Below are positions 6,527 to 13,697 of a stretch of 15,723 bases of DNA, piece after piece. The stretch is from Candidatus Sediminicultor secundus (GTDB taxonomy: Bacteria > Atribacterota > JS1 > SB-45 > 34-128). The translations under genes were made by a program, and so were the position numbers. Every line of letters starts with the position of its first letter. Positions within the stretch are counted from its first letter, which is position 1. The stretch spans positions 1 through 15,723 of the forward strand of contig NCRO01000013.1 of assembly GCA_002849045.2 (NCBI GenBank). The letters are read 5' to 3'. The notes under the pieces are model-generated. The model was not told where the DNA came from. It searched no databases and was given only the letters and a program-made list of their open reading frames with translations.

Positions 6527-7513
6527 TCAACTGATTAGCGGAAAATGACACTTAACTAAATGCCCCTTACCTATTTCACTTATTTCAGGTTCTACTTTTA
6601 AACATATATTTTTCACATAAGGACATCTTGTATGGAATCTACAGCCCGGGGGAGGATCTATTGGGCTCGGTATCTCACCCTTAGGTATTACTTTCTTCTT
6701 TCTCCCCCTCGGATCAGGATATGGAATTGAGTTAAGGAGGAGTACTGTATAAGGATGTTTAGGGGATAAAAATATATCGTCTTTTGTACCAACCTCCATT
6801 ATCTGACCAAGATACATTACTGCCATATAATCGGTCATATAATCTATTACAGCAAGATCGTGAGTAATGAAAAGATAAGTTAAAGAAAAGTCTCTCTTAA
6901 GATCCTTAAACATTTTTAAAATAACCGCTTGCACCGAAACATCAAGGGAAGATGTGGGTTCGTCTAATATGAGGAACTCTGGCTTTAAAACAAGTGCCCT
7001 CGCCACAGAAATACGTTGCCGTTGTCCGCCACTAAATTCGTGGGGATAACGAAACATATGCTCTTCACGAAGACCAACTTGTTCAAGTATATCTCTTACC
7101 TTTTTATGGATTTCTTCAGATGAAAGATTAAAATGTATCTGTAAACCTTCGCCTATTATGTTTTTTACAAGTTTTCTTGGATGAAGTGAATTATAGGGGT
7201 CTTGTGAAACAATTTGCATCTTTCTCCGAAAAATACGAAGTTCTCTCTTGTTAAGAGAAGTAATATCTGTCGACAGGTATCGAATAACACCTGATGTCGG
7301 CTCTATTAAGCGAAGTATTGTACGGCCAATTGTAGTTTTTCCAGAACCAGATTCACCAACAATGCCAAAGGTACTGTTTTTAGGGATATCAAAAGAAACA
7401 TTATCAACGGCCTTAACATACTTAAGAGAAGAGAATAATCCTCCTCTGACAGAAAAGTATTTTTTAAGATGTTCGATATATATTAAATTTTTCGTTTCCA
7501 CTTCAGTTTGCAC
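6527..7513 (-). CDS. dppF: Oligopeptide/dipeptide ABC transporter ATP-binding protein (DppF/OppF)
   Basis: The 328-residue cytosolic ATPase has all the ABC motifs: Walker A GESGSGKT (K59), Q-loop Q104 in SQDPYNSLHP, signature FSGGQRQR (160-167), Walker B LILDEP (D184, E185) and switch H218 in FITHD. The C-terminal oligo_HPY extension, with CRFHTRCP and further cysteines, marks it as a peptide/nickel-type importer ATPase. Some members bind an Fe-S cluster through these cysteines. The start is GTG at 7513, with AGAAGG 8 bases upstream. It overlaps the end of the dppD gene by 11 bp, indicating translational coupling. With DppD it powers uptake through DppB/DppC. The gene symbol reflects family and position; the transported peptide is not known. 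Confidence 0.93.
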   Translation of the reverse strand: MQTEVETKNLIYIEHLKKYFSVRGGLFSSLKYVKAVDNVSFDIPKNSTFGIVGESGSGKTTIGRTILRLIEPTSGVIRYLSTDITSLNKRELRIFRRKMQIVSQDPYNSLHPRKLVKNIIGEGLQIHFNLSSEEIHKKVRDILEQVGLREEHMFRYPHEFSGGQRQRISVARALVLKPEFLILDEPTSSLDVSVQAVILKMFKDLKRDFSLTYLFITHDLAVIDYMTDYMAVMYLGQIMEVGTKDDIFLSPKHPYTVLLLNSIPYPDPRGRKKKVIPKGEIPSPIDPPPGCRFHTRCPYVKNICLKVEPEISEIGKGHLVKCHFPLIS

Positions 7514-8498
7514 TTTTTATACCTTCTTTCGAATATAAATAACAGGCAACATGATGACTGGATTTAATTTCTACCAGGGGCGGAAAATCTTTTCGACAGA
7601 TATCCATGGCATGCTTACATCTTGGGTGAAAACGACAACCGGAAGGCGGATTGACTAAATCCGGCACAATTCCCCGTATACTCTGAAGTTCATCTGTCCT
7701 GCCAATTTTCGGAACTGCCTTTAGAAGCCCTCTGGTATAAGGATGATGAGGATTTTCAAAAATATTTGTCGTCTTTGCATATTCAACCATGTTTCCTGCA
7801 TACATTACTGCCATTTTATCACAAAATTCCGCTGCCACTCCCATATCATGAGTTATTAATATAACAGCATTTCCAAACTTCTTCACTAATTCATTAAGCA
7901 ATTCCAGGATTTGCGCTTGTATAGTCACATCAAGGGCAGAAGTCGGTTCATCAGCAATAAGAAGCTTCGGATTAGAAGACAGGGCCATGGCTATCATAAC
8001 CCTTTGTGCCATACCTCCGCTTAATTCGTGAGGATAAAGATTGATGGTTCTTTCCCAATCAAGACCTGCAATTTCCAACATTCTTCTAACCTCTGCATAT
8101 ACTTCCCTCCCTATTTTTTTATTCTTTACCTTGCCAACGCTTTCCGCTATCTGAAATCCTACTTTCATCACCGGATTCAGGGCAGCAATGGGTTCCTGAA
8201 AGATCATCGATATATCTTTACCCCGAATATTAATCAATGAAGTTTCTTTCATGGAAGTCAATAGTTTATCTCCAAATAGAATATCTCCTTCAATGACTTC
8301 ACCAGGTTGTTCTATTAGGCCCATGATGGATAATGCCGTTACGGATTTACCGCATCCCGTTTCCCCAACGATGCCAAGTCTTTCACCTTTGTTCATCCAT
8401 AGTTCTATCCCATTTAATGCTTTAATGATTCCGCGATAAGTATAAAAGACCACTTTAAGTTTACTGATATTTAAGAGATTTCCTCTCATCTTTTTCAT
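7503..8498 (-). CDS. dppD: Oligopeptide/dipeptide ABC transporter ATP-binding protein (DppD/OppD)
   Basis: The 331-residue ATPase has Walker A GETGCGKS (K51), Q-loop Q101 in FQEPIAALNP, signature LSGGMAQR (159-166), Walker B LIADEP (D183, E184) and switch H217. It also has the oligo_HPY tail with CRFHPRCKHAMDIC. The signature LSGGM, in place of LSGGQ, is usual in OppD/DppD. The ATG at 8498 is preceded by AGGAGG at 6-base spacing, lying inside the last codons of the permease gene; only 3 bp separate the two genes. An ATG at 8489 is a possible but less well-placed start. It forms the ATPase heterodimer with DppF. Confidence 0.93.
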   Translation of the reverse strand: MKKMRGNLLNISKLKVVFYTYRGIIKALNGIELWMNKGERLGIVGETGCGKSVTALSIMGLIEQPGEVIEGDILFGDKLLTSMKETSLINIRGKDISMIFQEPIAALNPVMKVGFQIAESVGKVKNKKIGREVYAEVRRMLEIAGLDWERTINLYPHELSGGMAQRVMIAMALSSNPKLLIADEPTSALDVTIQAQILELLNELVKKFGNAVILITHDMGVAAEFCDKMAVMYAGNMVEYAKTTNIFENPHHPYTRGLLKAVPKIGRTDELQSIRGIVPDLVNPPSGCRFHPRCKHAMDICRKDFPPLVEIKSSHHVACYLYSKEGIKSAN

Positions 8499-8501
8499 CC
8501 A

Positions 8502-9410
8502 TTACCTCCTGAGCCTTGGGTCTAATATGTCTCTAATACCATCACCTAAAAGATTAAAACCCAAAACGATAATCGCTATGGCAATACCCGGAAAAGTAGT
8601 TATCCACCACTGGTCTACAAGATAACTTCGTCCATCACTGACAATGGCTCCCCATTCCGGTGTTGGAGGTTGTGCCCCAAGACCAAGAAATCCAAGACCA
8701 GCTGCGGTAAGAATAATGGTTCCCATTCTTAAAGTAAGTTGAACAATTACCGGGGATATGGACATGGGCAAAACATGAAAAACAATGATTCTCAAATCAT
8801 TCGCTCCTAATGCTCTTATTGCCTCAATGTAAGGTTGAGATTTAACTTTCATTGCTTCAGCTCTTCCAAGTCTGGCATATATTGTCCAATCTACCAGTGC
8901 AATAGCTATCATTGTATTAGTAAGATTTGGGCCAAGTGCAGCAGTTAGTACCATGGCTAATACCAGTCTTGGAAATGCCAAAAACATATCTGTTATCCTC
9001 ATGAGGACTTCATCAACAACTCCTCCAAAATAACCTGCGATAATACCAACTACTAAACCAATAATAATGCTTATTATTGATACGATAAAAATTATCCATA
9101 CCTCAACTCTTGCTCCATAAACAACACGGCTATATACATCTCGACCATATTGATCTGTACCAAAAATGTGTTGAGAACTCGGAGGAAGTAATCTCTCATT
9201 CATATTTTGGGCAGTAGGGTTGTAAGAAGTTAATAATGGTGCAAGGATAGCAATACCTAAAAATATAAGGATTATTACAGTTCCAATCATTGCAAGAGGG
9301 GTGCTTTTCCATAAAAAGAAAGTATGTTTCCAATCTTCGAAGATAGGTTCCCTTTGTTTAAAAAATAGTTTAATTTTTTCATTTTGTGTTATACTTTTTA
9401 CTTTTTCCAT
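8502..9410 (-). CDS. dppC: Oligopeptide/dipeptide ABC transporter permease (DppC/OppC)
   Basis: The 302-residue permease has an N-terminal cytosolic tail followed by about six membrane helices. The periplasmic loop after helix 1 carries the family motif AQNMNERLLPPSSQHIFGTDQ (seen in two adjoining parts) and GRDVYSRVVYGAR. The ATPase-coupling EAA loop is at about residues 192-222 (IEAIRALGANDLRIIVFHVL). The C-terminus, GDGIRDILDPRLRR, is typical of DppC. I prefer ATG 9410, which follows GGGGAG at 6-base spacing. A TTG at 9437 overlaps the upstream stop codon and would add nine residues, giving 311. It pairs with DppB to form the channel. Confidence 0.92.
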   Translation of the reverse strand: MEKVKSITQNEKIKLFFKQREPIFEDWKHTFFLWKSTPLAMIGTVIILIFLGIAILAPLLTSYNPTAQNMNERLLPPSSQHIFGTDQYGRDVYSRVVYGARVEVWIIFIVSIISIIIGLVVGIIAGYFGGVVDEVLMRITDMFLAFPRLVLAMVLTAALGPNLTNTMIAIALVDWTIYARLGRAEAMKVKSQPYIEAIRALGANDLRIIVFHVLPMSISPVIVQLTLRMGTIILTAAGLGFLGLGAQPPTPEWGAIVSDGRSYLVDQWWITTFPGIAIAIIVLGFNLLGDGIRDILDPRLRR

Positions 9411-9433
9411 AACTTCTCCCCTATTCTCCTTTT

Positions 9434-10441
9434 TCAAACTCGCATCCTTGGATCAAGAGCAGCATAAGAAATATCTACAATGAGGTTGGCAAGAGAATAA
9501 ACAAAGGCGATAAATAGAGTTCCTCCTGTTACAGCCGGATAATCCAATACCAGTAAAGCATTTACAATATATCTTCCCAAACCAGGCCAACTAAAAATAG
9601 TTTCGGTAAGTACAGCACCGCTTAAAAGGCTTCCAAAGGAAAGACCTATTACGGTGACAACAGGTATAAGTGCATTCTTAAGGGCATGACGATATATTAC
9701 CAACTTTTTTGAAAGCCCCTTGGATTTAGCTGTTCTTATGAAATCTTGCTTTAAAATATCCAGCATACTTGCTCTCATTATTCTTGCTATTGATGCAGCC
9801 GAAGCGTAGCCGAGAACAAATGCGGGAAGTATAATATGACGAAGCCCGTCCCAAAAAGCTATCCAATCTCTTACAATAATAGAATCTAATAGTAAAAGTC
9901 CGGTAATATGAGTAGGAAAAATAAAAAGATAGTGTCTGCCTCCACCCGGAAGCCAATCAAGATGATAATAAAACAATAACAACAGTAACAAACCGAGCCA
10001 AAAAACTGGCATCGATACCCCTAAAATAGAAAATATTCTTGAAAAATGATCGACAGGTTTATTTCTATATATTGCAGAAAAAACTCCAAGAACTACTCCG
10101 ACTACTACTGCGAAAATCATAGAAGCAATTGCTAATTCAATGGTTGCCGGGAAATAATTGATGATATCGGTTAACACCGGTCGATTTGATTTGAGAGATA
10201 TTCCAAAATCTGCATGAACTATACCCTTTAAATAGTCAATGAATTGTACTAATACTGGTTTATCCAAGCCGAGTTGATGCCTCATTTGATCAATAAGTTC
10301 TATGGGGGCATTTCCACCTAATATCGCTCCAACCGGGTCTGCGGGAATAATGTGAGTTATAAAAAAAACTATTGTTGCTACTCCCAACATAACAATTAAC
10401 ATTAAAAAAATTCTTTTTATAATATATGTTCCCAGTTTCAT
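9434..10441 (-). CDS. dppB: Oligopeptide/dipeptide ABC transporter permease (DppB/OppB)
   Basis: The 335-residue permease begins with the classic IIKRIFLMLIVMLGVATIVF helix and IIPADPVGAI. It shows the DFGISL and RPVLTDI motifs and SRIFSILGVSMPVFWLG. The EAA coupling loop is at about residues 234-265 (RTAKSKGLSKKLVIYRHALKNALIP), and the protein ends with SYAALDPRMRV. There are about six membrane segments. A GAGGAAG-like ribosome binding site precedes the ATG at 10441. A strong stem-loop sits in the 141-bp gap between this gene and the binding-protein gene. The end of this gene abuts or overlaps dppC, so the two permeases are made together. Confidence 0.93.
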   Translation of the reverse strand: MKLGTYIIKRIFLMLIVMLGVATIVFFITHIIPADPVGAILGGNAPIELIDQMRHQLGLDKPVLVQFIDYLKGIVHADFGISLKSNRPVLTDIINYFPATIELAIASMIFAVVVGVVLGVFSAIYRNKPVDHFSRIFSILGVSMPVFWLGLLLLLLFYYHLDWLPGGGRHYLFIFPTHITGLLLLDSIIVRDWIAFWDGLRHIILPAFVLGYASAASIARIMRASMLDILKQDFIRTAKSKGLSKKLVIYRHALKNALIPVVTVIGLSFGSLLSGAVLTETIFSWPGLGRYIVNALLVLDYPAVTGGTLFIAFVYSLANLIVDISYAALDPRMRV

Positions 10442-10465
10442 TTTATAACTTCCTCATTTTTTAAA

Positions 10466-10536
10466 ATAAATAGTGGTCTCAGGGTAGAAACTCATCTGTA
10501 AAAAATATACTAAGCAATCCTGAAACCACTATTTAT
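10466..10536 (-). promoter_or_regulatory. Long intercistronic stem-loop between dppA and dppB
   Basis: Two 18-base arms at 10466-10483 and 10519-10536 are complementary at 17 of 18 positions, with a 35-base loop. On the coding (minus) strand the second arm is followed by a T-rich run (TTTATTTT) before the dppB ribosome binding site. This could be an attenuating terminator that lets the abundant binding protein exceed the permeases, or a stem that protects the upstream dppA mRNA from 3' exonucleases. Both roles are known for SBP-permease operons. The arms are too regular to be chance. Confidence 0.65.
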
Positions 10537-10582
10537 AGATGAACTACGATCTTCTTTATAACTTCAATTTTTAGATATTATT

Positions 10583-12142
10583 TTATTTATATATTCTTGT
10601 AAGATCATAGTGGACAGCATAACCTTCGGCAGCTTTATCGTAATCTTTCACTTCATTTCTTACTCCCCAAAATTCAATGGGTTGATATATCATGGCAAAT
10701 GGACCATATATATGCCAATAGTTGGTAAGATCCTGATACATCTGAAAACGCCTATCTTCATTTATTTCTTTACCTGCAGCTTCTGCAAGATCAGCAGCAT
10801 AATCATCATACCATACACATCTCCAGGCAAGTTGCTTCACTCGATGGTTTGCAAATGGATGAGCAAGGGCATCTGCATCCGGATAATCAACCCCCCAACC
10901 AGCGATAATCATCTGTAATCCTTGTTCTCTATATTTTGCATACATTTGTGATGCTTGCATTATATTTATTTCTGCTCTTATCCCTATCTTGGCAAGATTT
11001 TCCTGAACAACTACAGCTTCAGTTCTTCGACGTTCCGTTGTATTTGTCACCAACTCTACATCAAAACCATCCGCATACCCCGCTTCAGCCATAAGTTCTT
11101 TTGCTTTTTCTATGTCCTGATAATAAGGATTATTTTCAACATAGCCAAAGTATCCTACGGGAAGAAATTGCTGATTGTTTATTGCGAACCCGGACATTAC
11201 TTTATCGATTATTGCATCATAGTCTATGGCGTATTTCACAGCTTGTCTTACTCTTACATCTTTAAAAGGTCCCCATCCGGCATTCATACCAACATACTCA
11301 TCACTCTGTCCGGGAGTAGTAACGATAGAAATATCAGGAGAGCCTTTAAGTGAATTAGCTTGCTCAGCAGTTAAGTCCCATGCTATATCTATATCCCCTT
11401 TTTTGAGACGTAAAAGTTGATCAGTGGGTTCCGGAATATCTTGAATAATTATAGTCTTAATCTTGGGCGCTCCTTGCCAATAGTTCTCGTTGGCAACAAG
11501 AATTACACTTATCTTACGGGACCATTCTTTAAGTACATATGGACCAGCACTAGCAGTATGGTCTGTTAGCCATGCCTCCCCCATATCACCATCCACTTCA
11601 TGTTCCTTTACAACTTTTGGATTTACAATACCATTACCACCTAATATGGTTAGAACAATGTTTGAGGGGGCACCATTGGTAATTATTTTAACGGTGTAAT
11701 CATCAAGAGCTGAAATCCCTTCTACTGTCAATCCTATAACATCAGAGTAAAGCCAGCAAGGGGACTTCTGGAGCTTTAAGACTCTTTGGAAAGAATAAAC
11801 AACCGCATCCGCTTTTAGAGGGTCACCATTTGCAAAAACTAATTCCTTGCGGAGTCGGAATGTCCAGGTTTTACCATCAGGCGCAAGCTCCCAACTCTCA
11901 GCAAGATCTGGAACTACTACGAATTTTTTATCCTCAATTTCAATCCTTACAAGTGCTGCGTATATATTTTTTAGCATTGCATTGGGTAAAACTTCAAAAG
12001 ATACCGCAGGATCGTGAGTAATATATATTTCTGTATCTGCCCCTATAACTAAAGCATCCTTTGGAGTAGCTGCATTTGTCATGCAGGTCAATGAAAGAAA
12101 CAATACAATTAATATTATCCATAGATAGGTTTTTTTTAACAT
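10583..12142 (-). CDS. dppA: Peptide-binding lipoprotein/periplasmic protein of the ABC importer (SBP family 5, DppA/OppA)
   Basis: The 519-residue extracytoplasmic solute-binding protein starts with a Sec signal peptide (LKKTYLWIILIVLFLSLTCMTNA, likely cleaved before ATPKD). The family-5 fold is recognisable from LAESWELAPDGKTWTFRLRK, FANGDPLKADAVVYSFQRV, the DVRVRQAVKYAIDYDAII segment and the AGWGVDYPDADALAHPF region. I chose ATG 12142 because AAGGAG (12156-12151) sits 8 bases upstream. A GTG at 12151 shares its first base with that site and cannot use it. The only Cys in the signal region is preceded by Thr, so a lipid anchor is doubtful. It is the first gene of the dpp block and delivers ligand to DppB/DppC. 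The ligand could be a dipeptide, oligopeptide or muropeptide; sequence does not decide. Confidence 0.92.
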   Translation of the reverse strand: MLKKTYLWIILIVLFLSLTCMTNAATPKDALVIGADTEIYITHDPAVSFEVLPNAMLKNIYAALVRIEIEDKKFVVVPDLAESWELAPDGKTWTFRLRKELVFANGDPLKADAVVYSFQRVLKLQKSPCWLYSDVIGLTVEGISALDDYTVKIITNGAPSNIVLTILGGNGIVNPKVVKEHEVDGDMGEAWLTDHTASAGPYVLKEWSRKISVILVANENYWQGAPKIKTIIIQDIPEPTDQLLRLKKGDIDIAWDLTAEQANSLKGSPDISIVTTPGQSDEYVGMNAGWGPFKDVRVRQAVKYAIDYDAIIDKVMSGFAINNQQFLPVGYFGYVENNPYYQDIEKAKELMAEAGYADGFDVELVTNTTERRRTEAVVVQENLAKIGIRAEINIMQASQMYAKYREQGLQMIIAGWGVDYPDADALAHPFANHRVKQLAWRCVWYDDYAADLAEAAGKEINEDRRFQMYQDLTNYWHIYGPFAMIYQPIEFWGVRNEVKDYDKAAEGYAVHYDLTRIYK

Positions 12143-12263
12143 AATAAACACTCCTTTAAGAATTATTTACTTTTTTTACAAAAACCAATAATTTTTTCTT
12201 TGGCATCGCCTCTTTTGAATTTTAATCATTCTCCTTTAATTTTTTTTAGGTCACCACCTCCTC
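12143..12263 (-). promoter_or_regulatory. dppA leader with three ribosome-binding-site-like sequences
   Basis: On the minus strand the leader holds GAGGAGGTGGTGA (12263-12251), TTAAAGGAG (12239-12231) and a second exact TTAAAGGAG (12159-12151), the last serving dppA. A 16-codon frame (12206-12156, MPKKKLLVFVKKVNNS) ends within the dppA ribosome binding site, which would suit translational coupling. However, its own GAGG lies only 2 bases before the ATG. Whether any peptide is made is unknown. Confidence 0.3.
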
Positions 12264-12277
12264 ATAAAAATAATATA

Positions 12278-12312
12278 ATTAATAATTATAGAAACTTTTG
12301 GGCAGTTGTGAA
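12278..12312 (-). promoter_or_regulatory. Candidate promoter for the dpp genes
   Basis: On the minus strand, TTCACA (12312-12307, 5 of 6 to the -35 consensus) is followed after 16 bases by a perfect TATAAT (12290-12285). The predicted start site, near 12278, would give a leader of about 135 bases before dppA. It lies across the stop codon of the NlpC/P60 gene. AT-rich DNA gives many chance -10 boxes, so this is tentative. Confidence 0.35.
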
Positions 12313-13653
12313 TGCCTCCAAATAGCTTTTCTCTTCGCTCATAAGCAATTGGTGTACTTCCGAAATAAAAATCCCGTGAACGGTTACCGGTTTTATTCTT
12401 CCATCTTTATTTTTTATCCCATATCCGGAACCTGAGTGAATAATATAATGATTTTCTCCAACCTTACCCAAATACATGACCACATGTCCTTTTAAATGAA
12501 TGACGTCACCGGGTTGTAATTTATTTAATACACTCTCTCTTCTTTGAATGGAACCACTAAATTCAATCGATTTTCCGGCGGCTCCTTCCTCCTGCATCCG
12601 GGTGTAACTGGGAATAATAATATTCATGGTTTTGTAAACATTCATAATAAACTGGGAACAATCTCTTCTTATAAACATACCGTTCCAACCATATCTTTCT
12701 CCTAACAATTTGAATGCCTGCTGAATGATATTTCTCCTGGTATAAGGAAGATAACCTTCACAGATATCATTGGAGCGAGAAATTAAAGCTAATCTAAATT
12801 CAAGGTGTCCTTCTTCATCTTTAACCGGAATTTTTACGATATAACAACCGTGTGGAGATTGAGCGTGTAAATTATCAATAGGAATCGATTCCGGAATTTC
12901 ATCAAATTCGATTAAAGGAATCTTATCTCCCATTTGAAATAAAATATTGGATATTTCCTTTATGAAAGGATTGGGCTCTGTTTCGATTCTGCTCTCTGTT
13001 ACAATTAAGAATTTATCTGAATTTGCATAATCAAATACTTCTTTTTTGTTTTTTACCAGAGCGATGTTTTTTCTTTTAACCCATCCTTTATAAATCATGC
13101 TTTGAATATAATACCACTTTCCATTTTTGCTTTGATACAAAATTGCTACCGGGCTCCCCACAGGCAGGACGGTCAATTGAAAAAGATCAAAATCGATACC
13201 CTTTAGTTCTTTGGCGAATAAAGTGTCCGTAGGGAAAGCTCTTACATCTTCTCTTTTTATCAACATGCCCCATTCTACTCGAATTTCATCAGGTATACTG
13301 TCAAAATTGGCTTGATACAACACTTCTTTCTTGACTGTTTTCGAAATTTTCTTAGCGTGGATATCATAGCAAGTCTTTCTGGGGAATACTTCCTCAGAGG
13401 AATAGGTCTTCATGGTATTTAATAATTCTTCTCTGGTTATTGTTTTAGGATATGTTTCCAAATCATATAACCATTCCTCAAATCCTTTGTATTTCATTTT
13501 TCTAAAGGATTTTTTATTGAATTCTATTATCTCTTCTTCATTTAAAATTAGTTTTTCTGCATCCCCGATCTTTTCTATCCAGTATTCCGGTTTCAACATA
13601 AACCCTTCGATTTTCGGGGCACATACAGGTGGTTGCATTGCTTTTTTTATCAT
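12286..13653 (-). CDS. Cytosolic SH3b-NlpC/P60 peptidase (gamma-D-glutamyl-diamino acid endopeptidase type)
   Basis: The 455-residue protein reads as four parts. They are an N-terminal stabilising region (PEYWIEKI..LILNEEEIIEFNKKSF, about 20-100), a first SH3b domain (WGMLIKREDVRAFPT, about 125-190), a second SH3b-like region (about 190-300), and a C-terminal NlpC/P60 papain-like domain. Numbering from the upstream TTG at 13668, the likely triad is C337 (RRDCSQF), H395 (KGHVVMYLG) and H411 (IIHSGSG); subtract 5 for the ATG start. Proteins of this layout, such as Bacillus YkfC and Desulfovibrio homologues, cleave cell-wall peptides after D-Glu. There is no signal peptide, which points to recycling of imported peptides and not wall remodelling. 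ATG 13653 follows GAGG at 9-base spacing; that GAGG overlaps the alternative TTG start. It lies upstream of dppA on the same strand. Confidence 0.85.
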   Translation of the reverse strand: MIKKAMQPPVCAPKIEGFMLKPEYWIEKIGDAEKLILNEEEIIEFNKKSFRKMKYKGFEEWLYDLETYPKTITREELLNTMKTYSSEEVFPRKTCYDIHAKKISKTVKKEVLYQANFDSIPDEIRVEWGMLIKREDVRAFPTDTLFAKELKGIDFDLFQLTVLPVGSPVAILYQSKNGKWYYIQSMIYKGWVKRKNIALVKNKKEVFDYANSDKFLIVTESRIETEPNPFIKEISNILFQMGDKIPLIEFDEIPESIPIDNLHAQSPHGCYIVKIPVKDEEGHLEFRLALISRSNDICEGYLPYTRRNIIQQAFKLLGERYGWNGMFIRRDCSQFIMNVYKTMNIIIPSYTRMQEEGAAGKSIEFSGSIQRRESVLNKLQPGDVIHLKGHVVMYLGKVGENHYIIHSGSGYGIKNKDGRIKPVTVHGIFISEVHQLLMSEEKSYLEAFTTAQKFL

Positions 13654-13697
13654 TAGCCAAATCCTCAATTTGCATTCAGATTAATCATCCCATGACT

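Noticed and set aside
10610..11420. Several plus-strand reading frames opposite dppA
   Set aside because: They are antisense to a strongly supported binding-protein gene, rich in Ile, Ser and Cys with no domain pattern.
12070..12142. Lipoprotein signal in DppA
   Set aside because: The single Cys follows Leu-Ser-Leu-Thr, and Thr directly before Cys does not fit a good lipobox; an ordinary signal peptide ending in Thr-Asn-Ala fits better.
12143..12151. GTG at 12151 as the dppA start
   Set aside because: Its first base is the last base of the AAGGAG ribosome binding site; the ATG at 12142 sits at the correct distance.
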